Origin: Siminovitchia terrae
Lineage (GTDB): Bacteria; Bacillota; Bacilli; Bacillales; Bacillaceae_C
Length of the DNA stretch: 64,000 nt
Assembly (NCBI RefSeq): GCF_003605405.2
Contig: NZ_QYTW02000001.1
Span: 318,367-382,366, forward strand
Direction of reading: 5' to 3'
Every line of letters starts with the position of its first letter. Position 1 is the first letter of the stretch. The notes below the pieces were generated by a model. That model saw nothing but the letters and a program-made list of their open reading frames with translations, searched no databases and was not told where the DNA came from. Shown piece after piece: positions 9,500-17,819 of the stretch. The position numbers and the translations under genes were made by a program.

Positions 9500-10419
9500 T
9501 TTCCTTCCCCTCCGTGGATCGTTGATGCTTCCAGAACATCCAACTGCTCCATTAACCTTTTAAGTGTTTCCTGCTCTTCCTGGCTCAATCCAAGACGCGG
9601 CTTACGGGCCGGACCGCCGGCGAGCCCCTTCAAGTCCATAGCATGTTTGGTAATTTGGACATACTTTCCGGAACCCTCAAGGAAGTTCAAAAGGGGAAGC
9701 AGCTTATCATACAATTCCCACGCACGATCGATCTCCCCTGCCACATAGGCATCATACATTTCCTTAGCCGTCCTCGGTGCGATGTTCCCCCCAACGGAAA
9801 TCCAACCTTCCGCCCCAACCATGAACGACTCAAGAACCATATCGTCCGCTCCACAGAACGTTTTGATAAATCCCTTGCCTTTGCGGGAAATGTCACGAAC
9901 GTTCCTGATTTCTCCGCTGGATTCTTTGACGTGTGTAATATTCCCCACATCTTTGCCTGTCCGAAGGATTGTATCAACCGAAATGTTCACACCGGATGTA
10001 AAAGGGTTGTTATAAATCATGACGGGAAAGGAGACGGACTCAGCCACAGCTTTAAAATGTTCGTAAACCTCTTCTTCCTTTGGATGAGCGTAATACGAAT
10101 TGATAAGAAGTGCGGCATCCGCTCCCGCCTTTTCAGCCTGCAGAGTATATTCGATCGCATCCTCCGTAGTTTCCGCTGCAGTTCCAACGATAAGAGGGAT
10201 TCTGCCGCCAACCTGCTCAACTGCCACTTCTACAGCCTTAAATCGTTCCTCTTTCGTCAAACTAACAAATTCTCCTGTGCTTCCATTGATGGCAAGTCCA
10301 TCTACACCCTGGTTAATGAAATACTCGATATTGTTTTTAAAACCTTCCCAATTGATCGTTTCGTCTTGGTGCATCGGTGTAATCATTACTGGAAATACGC
10401 CTTTTAAATATTTCATCAT
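9496..10419 (-). CDS. DapA-superfamily lyase, probable 1-pyrroline-4-hydroxy-2-carboxylate deaminase
   Basis: This is a 307-residue DHDPS/NAL-fold TIM barrel. It shows GSTGEFVSLTKEER, the YNNP motif with the active-site Tyr, and the Schiff-base lysine in THVKESSGE. Family members act as dihydrodipicolinate synthase, N-acetylneuraminate lyase or Pyr4H2C deaminase. The hydroxyproline neighbourhood and overlap with the dehydrogenase favour the deaminase, giving alpha-ketoglutarate semialdehyde plus ammonia. The start at 10419 has AGGAGGAATAG directly upstream; a second ATG follows at once. A 195-bp repeat lies before it, so it may be read through from the AgcS gene or have its own promoter, which I could not identify. 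Confidence 0.88.
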   Translation of the reverse strand: MMKYLKGVFPVMITPMHQDETINWEGFKNNIEYFINQGVDGLAINGSTGEFVSLTKEERFKAVEVAVEQVGGRIPLIVGTAAETTEDAIEYTLQAEKAGADAALLINSYYAHPKEEEVYEHFKAVAESVSFPVMIYNNPFTSGVNISVDTILRTGKDVGNITHVKESSGEIRNVRDISRKGKGFIKTFCGADDMVLESFMVGAEGWISVGGNIAPRTAKEMYDAYVAGEIDRAWELYDKLLPLLNFLEGSGKYVQITKHAMDLKGLAGGPARKPRLGLSQEEQETLKRLMEQLDVLEASTIHGGEGK

Positions 10420-10454
10420 CTATTCCTCCTAATGATTCGTTATTGCTTCATCTT

Positions 10455-10648
10455 ATCAAGTGCGCCTTGGCGTATTTGCGCCCAGATTTTATCGGGCTCC
10501 GCTCGATAAATTTCCTCTGAAAATCTGTGGCATCCGCCGGAGGCTTTGACTTTATTCAGCCGGGGTTTGAATCCCCACTGAATGGAATACCAATATGCAT
10601 TCATCTCACCACTTACAGAAGTGGGAGATTACTGCTGAATGAAGTTAA
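10455..10648 (+). repeat. 195-bp structured repeat, copy B
   Basis: Nearly identical to copy A. The stem ATCGGGC/GCTCGAT keeps pairing by a G-T wobble, and the right end is GAATGAAGTTAA. It sits inside the hydroxyproline catabolic gene row, between the AgcS transporter and the deaminase, and fills most of that ~320-bp gap. On the minus-strand transcript it would be present as its reverse complement. Confidence 0.9.
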
Positions 10649-10719
10649 AAAATCAGGTCCTTAGAGTACACACAGTAGTGAGTCTGATTATTCAAAAAAT
10701 AAAAGAACGGTCTGTACAG

Positions 10720-10750
10720 AACTGGATAGATAAGTTTTTTCTATCCAGTT
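10720..10750 (-). terminator. hairpin at the end of the AgcS gene
   Basis: AACTGGATAG and CTATCCAGTT pair over 10 bp. The stem overlaps the transporter stop codon. No strong T tract follows on the minus strand, so it may be partial and allow read-through to the deaminase gene. Confidence 0.5.
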
Positions 10751-12210
10751 GTACTCTTTTCTTTGGCTATACGAGCCTGTCTACTTTTTTCCTCCCAAAA
10801 ATCAGCACCGCTTATGCCAGCCTGAATCGGATCAAAAACAGGATCTTTACCTGCTTTTTTCTGAGTTTCATAATCTTTTAAGACCTTTAAAGTCGGTTTA
10901 GTGAGAAGTAAAATCGCAAACAGGCTGAGCCATGCCATAGACCCGAATCCGATATCACCCAGCGCCCACATCATAGATGCTGATTTAACGCTGCCGATAA
11001 AGATCATGAGGAGCATGACAACTTTTAGCGTTGTTTTCAACCAAGGCAATTCCCGCTTTCCGCTCAAATAGACCAACGTTGTTTCTGCGATATAGTAATA
11101 AGCCATCAACGTAGTAAACGCAAAGAAGAAAATAGCAATGGACACAAACCCGGGACCGAATCCAGGCAGCACTGTTTCGACCGCCATTTGAGTATAGGCA
11201 GGACCCGCCTCGATACTTGGCAACGTCTGAACAATCGGATCTCTTCCCTCCGGCGTTACATTATACATCCCCGTTACCAGAATCATTAGAGCGGTTGCCG
11301 TACAAACTAAAATTGTATCAATATAGACTGAGAAAGCTTGCACCAATCCTTGTTTAGCGGGATGTGACACTTCAGCAGCCGCAGAACTATATGTCGCTTC
11401 CCCGCAACCGGCAACATTGGAGAATATGGCCCTTCTGACCCCCCAGGCAATCGCTGTTCCTACTATTCCGCCAAAGATTTGGTTGGATCCGAAAGCACTG
11501 GTGAAGATCAAGGAAAGCATCCCAGGCACTTTGTCATAATTCAAGCCTAGTACAATAAAAGTAACAACCACATAGCCAACCGCCATAAACGGAACAACGG
11601 TTTGCGATACACTGGCAATGCGTTTTAGACCGCCAAAAATAATTACTCCAAGTAAAACAACCAGGAATATTCCGGTAACTGTCTTGTTTAAACCAAAGGC
11701 ATTTTCCATTCCCGCTGCAATATTATTTGCCTGTACTCCAGGTGTTAAGAATCCGTAGGAAATAGTGACAACCACAGCCATGATTACAGCAAACCACTTG
11801 AGCTTTAGCCCTTTTTCAATAAAATAAGGAGTTCCTCCGCGATATTCATTTCCCACCTTGCTCTTAAATACTTGTGCAAGCGTCGATTCAATAAAGGCAC
11901 TCGCACCGCCCAACAACGCCATGACCCACATCCAGAAAACCGCTCCCGGTCCGCCGTATGCAATGGCGGTTGCTACACCTGCGATATTCCCTACCCCTAC
12001 ACGGCCTGATAAAGCTAAACAAAATGCCTGAAAAGAGGAGATGCCGTTCTCGGAGCTTTTTCCCTCAAACAACAACAGAATCATGTCTTTAAAATACCGA
12101 ATTTGAACAAAGCGAGTCATAATGGAGAAAAATAGTCCTGCTCCAAGTGCAAAAACAACAAGACCAGTCCCCCATACTTGATCGACCAGCCAATTAATGA
12201 CTCCTTCCAT
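10741..12210 (-). CDS. sodium:alanine symporter (AgcS) family transporter
   Basis: This 489-residue integral membrane protein has about 11 hydrophobic helices. AgcS marks include the N-terminal GLFFSIMTRFVQIR, SGRVGVGNIAGVATAIAYGGPGA, and GCGEATYSSAAAEV. The family imports small neutral amino acids with Na+. It starts 20 bp after the racemase-paralog gene and lies in the hydroxyproline row, so it may import hydroxyproline or a D-amino acid; that substrate is inference. ATG 12210 has a GGGGGAG site upstream. Confidence 0.88.
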   Translation of the reverse strand: MEGVINWLVDQVWGTGLVVFALGAGLFFSIMTRFVQIRYFKDMILLLFEGKSSENGISSFQAFCLALSGRVGVGNIAGVATAIAYGGPGAVFWMWVMALLGGASAFIESTLAQVFKSKVGNEYRGGTPYFIEKGLKLKWFAVIMAVVVTISYGFLTPGVQANNIAAGMENAFGLNKTVTGIFLVVLLGVIIFGGLKRIASVSQTVVPFMAVGYVVVTFIVLGLNYDKVPGMLSLIFTSAFGSNQIFGGIVGTAIAWGVRRAIFSNVAGCGEATYSSAAAEVSHPAKQGLVQAFSVYIDTILVCTATALMILVTGMYNVTPEGRDPIVQTLPSIEAGPAYTQMAVETVLPGFGPGFVSIAIFFFAFTTLMAYYYIAETTLVYLSGKRELPWLKTTLKVVMLLMIFIGSVKSASMMWALGDIGFGSMAWLSLFAILLLTKPTLKVLKDYETQKKAGKDPVFDPIQAGISGADFWEEKSRQARIAKEKSTTG

Positions 12211-12230
12211 AGATGGGCTCCCCCTAAAAT

Positions 12231-13166
12231 TTATTTAATTAAAAACCCCTTCGGCAACGGATCCGTTGGATCGAGTACAAATGTTTGCAATCCGGTAATA
12301 AATGCTCTTGCATTCACAGCGAATTGAACTTTCCTGTCATGATGTGCCTTGGATTCAAGAAAGCTTCCGTAAACGCTTTCATTAAGTAGAGTTTGATCCA
12401 CTTCTATTCCACCTCTTGATAAAAGGGATGCAAAACAAGCTGCTGTTGGCCCAAAGCCCGGTGATCGGACAATCCAACCATCCTTCCGAAAGGTGACGGT
12501 CTTAATTTTTCCTTGTACCAGTGCTTCATCATCCATCAGTATGACGCCTTGTATATCAGGATTAGTTTTTAGTTCCTGTAAGGTGTTTTTCCCCCACTTT
12601 TTTAAAGTGGAAAGCTCACTTAGCTCAATTTTTAAGCCCAGTGCTTTATTATCAAACAGAGCATAACGCTGATCTGCCTGAACGACTGTATACGAAGCAT
12701 CAAGCAGCGGAACGTCAGTTTTAACCACAGTACATTCTCCAAGTGCCATTCTTGCAGAGACAACTTGTTCTTTTTCCTTTACTGCAATCACAGGAATCAC
12801 ACCCTGTACCGTTTCGATGAAATATTCACCAGCTGTTTTCTCCTTCAATCTGCCGCTTTCAAGCAATGCAGTGACGACGGCAATAACCCCTCCATAATGA
12901 ATAGGCAATGTACCTTCATGGTTAAAAAAGACGGCTGCCGCATCACCACTCTCGGTGAACGGAGGAACGACCAGACATCCGTTTATTCCCGCAAACCCCC
13001 GCGGTTCATTAAGTAAAAGTGCCATCTCTTCCAAGAATACGCTTGGCAGCTGCTCATCGAACTCTTTTAAACTTCCATATTGAACAAAAGGTACATCATC
13101 AATGATCCGAAACACTTCACCTGCTATGTGTACGTCTGTTGCGGTGTATACTTTTTGAAAGTTCAT
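12231..13166 (-). CDS. proline-racemase-fold protein lacking both catalytic cysteines
   Basis: The 311 residues align along their length with the neighbouring epimerase (shared LNEPRG, TALLESG, RSPGFGPT, ESVYGSFLE, DPTDPLPKGF). The two active-site motifs have decayed. MCGHDTIG of the neighbour is IHYGGVIA here, so Cys becomes His and the conserved His becomes Gly. DRSPCGTGT is VRSPGFGPT, so the second Cys becomes Gly. Racemisation or epimerisation by the usual two-thiol mechanism is therefore not expected. The frame is intact and overlaps the epimerase stop by four bases, so it is probably expressed, perhaps as a partner subunit, a binding protein or a lyase with new chemistry. Confidence 0.85.
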   Translation of the reverse strand: MNFQKVYTATDVHIAGEVFRIIDDVPFVQYGSLKEFDEQLPSVFLEEMALLLNEPRGFAGINGCLVVPPFTESGDAAAVFFNHEGTLPIHYGGVIAVVTALLESGRLKEKTAGEYFIETVQGVIPVIAVKEKEQVVSARMALGECTVVKTDVPLLDASYTVVQADQRYALFDNKALGLKIELSELSTLKKWGKNTLQELKTNPDIQGVILMDDEALVQGKIKTVTFRKDGWIVRSPGFGPTAACFASLLSRGGIEVDQTLLNESVYGSFLESKAHHDRKVQFAVNARAFITGLQTFVLDPTDPLPKGFLIK

Positions 13167-14200
13167 TTCACTTCCTCCCTCTCATGTTCCATTGGCGGAA
13201 TGAGGAGAAAGCCTTCTTTTAACGGATCTTCTTCGTTGTAGAAGAAGCGATGCATGCCCATCAGCCAGGCAGATCCTGAGATGTTCGTTACGACTGCTTC
13301 CTGCCCATTTACGCTTGTTGTTTCCAAGACGCGTCCTTTAAACAAAGAGCCAACAATGCTTTCGTGTACGAACTCTTCTCCTACGACAATTTCCTGATTA
13401 GCATAAAGGACCGCTAGTTTGGCTGAAGTTCCAGTTCCGCACGGTGAACGATCTATTCCCCCAGGGGGGACGACGACGGTATTTTTCACATCCGCCTTTT
13501 CGTTTGTCGGGTCGGTAAAAAACTCTACATGGGTCAATCCTTTGATGAAAGGATATTTCGGATGGACAACCTCGATCTGCTCATTGATGGTGTTTCTGAT
13601 TGTAATCGCTTGATCAATTATGATAGAGGCATTTTCAGGAACCAGATCAAGCCCGATTGACTTTGCGTCAATGATGGCGTAGAAATTGCCTCCATAGGCT
13701 ATATCTGCTTCAACCTTTCCAATTCCTTCCACGTCAACTGAGACTCTTCTCAACAAAAAAGCCGGTACATTGCAGAATGACACTTCTTTGGCTTTCCCGT
13801 TCTCCACCGTGATTTCTACTTCCACCAACCCTGCTGGCGTATCCAGCTTTAAAGTAGTGACAGGTTCTTTCGCTTCAATGATTCCCGTCTCAATCAAAGC
13901 AGTACAGACACCTATCGTATCGTGTCCGCACATCGGCAAATATCCGCCTGTTTCAATATAAATCACACCGAGGTCCGCTTTATGATGGCAAGGATCCGTA
14001 AGCAGCACTCCAGACATAACATCATGTCCCCTTGGTTCATTCATAAGCAGCTTCCGAATCCAATCATATTCTTTTTTCATATAGAGCATTTTCTCTGACA
14101 TGGTGCTTCCTTTCAATTCAGGAAGACCGCTGATCAATGTCCTAGTCGGGTTCCCTCCCGTATGTGTATCAATGGTTGTAAACACCTTATGTGCCTTCAT
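13163..14200 (-). CDS. 4-hydroxyproline 2-epimerase (proline racemase family)
   Basis: The enzyme interconverts trans-4-hydroxy-L-proline and cis-4-hydroxy-D-proline, the first step of hydroxyproline use. Its 345 residues keep both catalytic cysteines: LPMCGHDTIG and GGIDRSPCGTGTSAK. The second thiol argues against trans-3-hydroxyproline dehydratase, which has Thr there. Proline racemase activity is the alternative, but the deaminase, semialdehyde dehydrogenase and D-amino-acid oxidoreductase around it fit hydroxyproline. It overlaps both flanking genes by four bases, which shows tight coupling. Confidence 0.9.
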   Translation of the reverse strand: MKAHKVFTTIDTHTGGNPTRTLISGLPELKGSTMSEKMLYMKKEYDWIRKLLMNEPRGHDVMSGVLLTDPCHHKADLGVIYIETGGYLPMCGHDTIGVCTALIETGIIEAKEPVTTLKLDTPAGLVEVEITVENGKAKEVSFCNVPAFLLRRVSVDVEGIGKVEADIAYGGNFYAIIDAKSIGLDLVPENASIIIDQAITIRNTINEQIEVVHPKYPFIKGLTHVEFFTDPTNEKADVKNTVVVPPGGIDRSPCGTGTSAKLAVLYANQEIVVGEEFVHESIVGSLFKGRVLETTSVNGQEAVVTNISGSAWLMGMHRFFYNEEDPLKEGFLLIPPMEHEREEVK

Positions 14201-15372
14201 CGACTCACCTCCTTTTTCGAAAACCGGTTATAGCGGAGCGGATCAACAGGAATGCACGTTCCCTTTTCATTGAGCATCTCTTCGAGCACTTTTCCGGTCA
14301 CGGCCGAAAGGCTGACCCCATCCCCCTCATGGCCTGCCGCTATGTAAAAGCCTGGGACTTCATCCACATGGGAAACGATTGGTAGATGATCCTCTGTGTA
14401 TGGACGCAGACCAGCGTAGGAACGTATCATCATCATATCCGCCATCTTCGGATAAAAACGGATCGCCCTTTTCGCAATACACTCAATGACTTCATTTTTC
14501 ACTCTCGTATTAAAGCCGACAAACTCCCTGCTGCTTCCGATAAGAAAGTTTTGGCTTTCGGTCGGTTCAAACACAAGGGCCACTCCGTACTTTTCAGTGA
14601 GTGAATCCACTCGCCGCTGTCCTCCAAACTTAGAAATCAAGTAACCGAATTCCATTACCTTGCGGGAGCCGACATGTTCCTGTCTGGAAGCAACAATAAT
14701 ATGCCCTTTCCTTGGTTGAATTGGAATAGAAAGTCCTAACATTTTCCCGATTCGAGGTGCCCAGACACCGCATGCATTTACCACTTGATTGGCCTTAAAA
14801 TCGCCATTCGAGGCTTCTACTCTAAACCCGCCATCTGGTTCTTTTTTCATACTTTTTACTTCGGTTCGTTTCCAAGCCTCAGCTCCATAATTTTGTGCGC
14901 TTTCCAATAAAGCAAAAGCGAGCATATAAGGATTAATGGTTGAATCCGTAGCACATTCCAAGCCACCTAGCAGATCATCGGCAAAGTACTTTGATTCCTG
15001 GCGAATGTCTTCGCGATCCAATATCCGGAAAGGCAGCCCTGCCGTCTTTTGCCTATCTACCCACTGCTGAGCTGCTTCCATCTCTTCCTCCGATTCACAG
15101 ACAAGAATGCTTCCTGGTGCCCGGTATTCAAAGGGATAGTTCAATTCTTTTGACAGTTGATCCACCAGATTTTGGCTGACCAAGGACATTTGGCTATCAA
15201 AGCCAGGATCTTTATCAATCGCCAATATGTTGCCGTCACATTTGGAAGACGTCCCACTGACAAATTCCCCTTTTTCGAGAATCGTCACTTGCCGCCCTGA
15301 TTTGGATACGTAATAAGCGATCGCACAGCCAATAATCCCGCCTCCAATCACCAATACGTCGGTATGCTTCAA
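14197..15372 (-). CDS. FAD oxidoreductase, probable catalytic subunit of D-hydroxyproline dehydrogenase
   Basis: This DadA/glycine-oxidase-type flavoprotein of 391 residues has an N-terminal Rossmann motif (VLVIGGGIIGCAIAYYVS) and C-terminal GFYIAAGHEGDGVSLSAVTG. It would oxidise cis-4-hydroxy-D-proline to the pyrroline. Electron-transfer partners are encoded in the divergent operon (17219-19045), as in three- or four-part amine dehydrogenases. The TTG at 15372 is chosen because AAAGGAGGG lies seven bases upstream; an ATG six codons earlier overlaps that site. A sigma-54 promoter lies just upstream, making this the first gene of the minus-strand arm. Confidence 0.85.
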   Translation of the reverse strand: MKHTDVLVIGGGIIGCAIAYYVSKSGRQVTILEKGEFVSGTSSKCDGNILAIDKDPGFDSQMSLVSQNLVDQLSKELNYPFEYRAPGSILVCESEEEMEAAQQWVDRQKTAGLPFRILDREDIRQESKYFADDLLGGLECATDSTINPYMLAFALLESAQNYGAEAWKRTEVKSMKKEPDGGFRVEASNGDFKANQVVNACGVWAPRIGKMLGLSIPIQPRKGHIIVASRQEHVGSRKVMEFGYLISKFGGQRRVDSLTEKYGVALVFEPTESQNFLIGSSREFVGFNTRVKNEVIECIAKRAIRFYPKMADMMMIRSYAGLRPYTEDHLPIVSHVDEVPGFYIAAGHEGDGVSLSAVTGKVLEEMLNEKGTCIPVDPLRYNRFSKKEVSR

Positions 15373-15404
15373 TACTGTCCCTCCTTTCATTGCCTAACTA
15401 TATT

Positions 15405-15420
15405 TGCAAGGATTGTGCCA
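15405..15420 (-). promoter_or_regulatory. sigma-54 (-24/-12) promoter for the epimerase/oxidoreductase operon
   Basis: On the minus strand the sequence reads TGGCACAATCCTTGCA, an exact match to the TGGCAC-N5-TTGCA sigma-54 consensus with correct GG-GC spacing. The predicted start site is around 15393, about 20 bases before the TTG start. It lies 115 bp from the divergent sigma-54 activator gene. Confidence 0.9.
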
Positions 15421-15533
15421 TTGCGTATGTTCGTTAAACGGCTTTATTTTATAGAACATTTAAAAAAATTAAACAGTGGATGTATAATTAAATAGACACT
15501 GTATAAAAAATTTTACTCACGGGAGGCAGTTAA

Positions 15534-17165
15534 ATGGCTTTTTCACTTCCATCCATTGAAGATGTTCTAGAAGAAGCATTGAAAATAAAATCAAACAAGA
15601 ATCAGTTTTTTTATATGGAAAAGGAACAACCATACAAAACAGTCCACATGAACGACTCGGTGGAAAACTTGATTCAAGCGCTTCAGGAGGCTTCCTCAAT
15701 TGTCATCCTGGATAAGCAAGATCAGCCGGCTGGATCTGTATCAGCCTCTGAAGTCATCCAAATTCTTTACATCTTATACAGGCAATTGAAGGCTTTTTAT
15801 ACGACTGTCATTCAAACAACCGACTCCTCCGTCACTGTCATTGATAAGGAGGAACGGGTAAAAACATGGACCGAAGGCGCAGAAAAGATTTTTTCCATCA
15901 AACAAAAAGAAATTTTGAGGAGAAAAATAACCGATTTTTTTGAACCGGAAAAGCTTGAAATACTAGAATCCCTCCATAAGGGGAAAAGCATTGCCCATCA
16001 TCAGCACCAGCCCAGATCCGACTTGTTTGTGCTGATCAACTCCAATCCCGTTCTCTGCGACGGGGAAATCATCGGGGCTGTGGTCTCCGAAACAGATGTT
16101 ACAAGCCATGTGCTTCTTAATGAAAAGTTATTCAACATGTCAACGGAAGTCCATCGTCTCGAGCAGGAGGTCGCCAAGTATAGAAAAACTCAAGACCCCT
16201 TCAGTACCATCAAAGGAAAAAGCATTGCCCTTCAACAAACGGTGGAATTAGCCAGAAAAGTTTGCGGAGTGAAGTCCACTGTCCTGATTATGGGTGAAAG
16301 CGGTGTAGGCAAAGAAGTGTTTGCCAAGGCGATTCATGAGGCAAGTGAACTGAAAAAGGCCCCATTCATCCCCGTCAACTGCGGTGCGATTCCGGAATCA
16401 TTATTTGAAAGCGAAATGTTCGGCTATGAAAAAGGAGCTTTTTCTGGTGCCAACCAAAAAGGGAAAAAAGGAAAAGTGGAACTAGCGAAAGGAGGAACGC
16501 TTTTTTTAGATGAAATCGGTGAAATGCCGCTGGATATGCAAGTAAAGCTGTTACGGGTTTTACAAGAGCGTAAGTTTTACCGAATCGGAGGAGAACAAGA
16601 AATAGATATCGATTTTCGTATTATTGCTGCTACGAACCGCGATTTGGCAGAGCTTGTCGAAGACGGGAAATTCCGCGAAGATTTATTTTATCGATTGAAT
16701 GTGGTCAGCATACAAATTCCACCGTTAAGGGAAAGAAAAGAAGATATCATTGAACTGACAAGCCATTTTTTTAAAGAATTGTCCATTCGATATAAACGGC
16801 CGATTCACCGATTCCCATCAGATATCATGCATGCTCTACTCCAATACGACTGGCCGGGGAATATTCGAGAGCTCCGGAATGTCATTGAGCGCCTAGTTGT
16901 TTTTGCAGTCGATGGGCTGATAAAAACAGAATACTTGCCTTTTAATTCAAATGGACGAGTGATTAATCAGGCTCAAATAAATGACGGGCGAACGAGTGAA
17001 CAGGAAGAAATTCTCCCTCTCCAGGAAGAGATGGATTTACATGAAAAGGGAGTATTGGAGCGGGCATTAAGAATCGCTGAGGGAAATAAAGCCCATTGCG
17101 CGAAACAGCTCGGCATCACTAGAGCCACCCTATACAATCGAATGAAACGCCTCGGATTAAGTTAA
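15534..17165 (+). CDS. sigma-54-dependent activator of hydroxyproline genes (PAS-AAA+-Fis HTH)
   Basis: This is a 543-residue enhancer-binding protein. The N-terminus (about 1-90) may hold a CBS-like or unknown sensing region. A PAS domain follows near 95-195 (TDSSVTVIDKEERVKTWTEG), then a short coiled coil. The AAA+ domain (about 220-460) has Walker A GESGVGKE, sigma-54 contact loop GAFSGA, Walker B GGTLFLDEIGEM and the arginine segment FREDLFYRLNVV. A Fis-type HTH ends the protein (NKAHCAKQLGITRATLYNRM). It sits between two operons with -24/-12 promoters, so it very likely controls both. The inducer is unknown; hydroxyproline or proline is the obvious guess. Confidence 0.92.
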   Translation: MAFSLPSIEDVLEEALKIKSNKNQFFYMEKEQPYKTVHMNDSVENLIQALQEASSIVILDKQDQPAGSVSASEVIQILYILYRQLKAFYTTVIQTTDSSVTVIDKEERVKTWTEGAEKIFSIKQKEILRRKITDFFEPEKLEILESLHKGKSIAHHQHQPRSDLFVLINSNPVLCDGEIIGAVVSETDVTSHVLLNEKLFNMSTEVHRLEQEVAKYRKTQDPFSTIKGKSIALQQTVELARKVCGVKSTVLIMGESGVGKEVFAKAIHEASELKKAPFIPVNCGAIPESLFESEMFGYEKGAFSGANQKGKKGKVELAKGGTLFLDEIGEMPLDMQVKLLRVLQERKFYRIGGEQEIDIDFRIIAATNRDLAELVEDGKFREDLFYRLNVVSIQIPPLRERKEDIIELTSHFFKELSIRYKRPIHRFPSDIMHALLQYDWPGNIRELRNVIERLVVFAVDGLIKTEYLPFNSNGRVINQAQINDGRTSEQEEILPLQEEMDLHEKGVLERALRIAEGNKAHCAKQLGITRATLYNRMKRLGLS

Positions 17166-17167
17166 TC

Positions 17168-17183
17168 TGGTATATTTCTTGCA
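17168..17183 (+). promoter_or_regulatory. sigma-54 (-24/-12) promoter for the electron-transfer operon
   Basis: TGGTATATTTCTTGCA matches the sigma-54 consensus at the GG and GC dinucleotides with exactly 10 bases between them. It deviates only at CAC to TAT. It starts three bases after the activator stop codon, and the predicted start is near 17194, before the GTG at 17219. Confidence 0.8.
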
Positions 17184-17218
17184 TTATATTTTTGCAAGGA
17201 ATTGAAGGAGGGGATCAA

Positions 17219-17494
17219 GTGAACAGGCTGAAAGAAATGGTTGTTTGTCGGTGCGAGGAAGTGACCTTTGGACTTCTTCAGGAAACAGCCGAAAAACATC
17301 AATGCACAGCAAGAGAATTAAAATTAAGAACACGGGCGGGAATGGGCTTTTGTGGAGGAAGGACATGCCGGGTTTCCGTAGACAATATGATTGCAAGTAT
17401 TGTAAAGGAAGTTTCCTTGTCAGATATTCCTTTAAAATATCAACCTCCCATCCGCCCGGTCACTTTCAGATCAGTAGGTGATAATCATGAATAG
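17219..17494 (+). CDS. BFD-like [2Fe-2S] protein of D-hydroxyproline dehydrogenase
   Basis: This 91-residue protein has the four cysteines of a bacterioferritin-associated-ferredoxin-type cluster: VVCRCEEV near the N-terminus and GFCGGRTC further on. Such domains occur as small subunits, or fused to the flavoprotein, in octopine/nopaline and hydroxyproline dehydrogenases. The GTG at 17219 has AAGGAGGGG six bases upstream; the longer TTG frame would include the ribosome site. It overlaps the next gene by eight bases and belongs to a three-gene operon. Confidence 0.85.
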   Translation: MNRLKEMVVCRCEEVTFGLLQETAEKHQCTARELKLRTRAGMGFCGGRTCRVSVDNMIASIVKEVSLSDIPLKYQPPIRPVTFRSVGDNHE

Positions 17495-17819
17495 AATCAT
17501 AGACCATCCTATTCTAGGGTCCATAGATAATCAAAACACTATTCCTTTCCAGTTTGATGGAAAGACCTACTATTCTCACGAAGGGGAAACGGTAGCTGCT
17601 GCCTTGCTGGCAAACGGTGTCCGTCGGCTGCGGAACCATGAAGAAAGCGGAAAACCAAGAGGCTTTTATTGCAATATTGGCCACTGTATGGAATGTCGGG
17701 TTACAGTGAATGGACAATCCAATGTGAGGGCCTGCTTAACTCTTGTTGAGAAAAATATGAGAATAGAGAGTGGAAGACAGCTTCCCAACTTTGTGAAAAG
17801 GATGGTGGAAGAGCAGTGA
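17487..17819 (+). CDS. (2Fe-2S) ferredoxin-like subunit (SoxA/HcnA type)
   Basis: The 110-residue protein carries a plant-type 2Fe-2S pattern, YCNIGHCMECRVTVNG, with a last cysteine in VRACLT. Its N-terminal strands (IPFQFDGKTYYSHEGETVAA) look like the ubiquitin-like fold of ferredoxin domains in sarcosine and hydroxyproline oxidoreductases. It would pass electrons between flavin subunits. ATG 17487 has AGTAGGTG upstream. It overlaps the following gene by four bases. Confidence 0.85.
   Translation: MNRIIDHPILGSIDNQNTIPFQFDGKTYYSHEGETVAAALLANGVRRLRNHEESGKPRGFYCNIGHCMECRVTVNGQSNVRACLTLVEKNMRIESGRQLPNFVKRMVEEQ

Noticed and set aside
8156-9563. Several plus-strand open frames opposite the aldehyde dehydrogenase gene
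   Set aside because: They are antisense shadows. The minus strand carries complete aldehyde dehydrogenase motifs.
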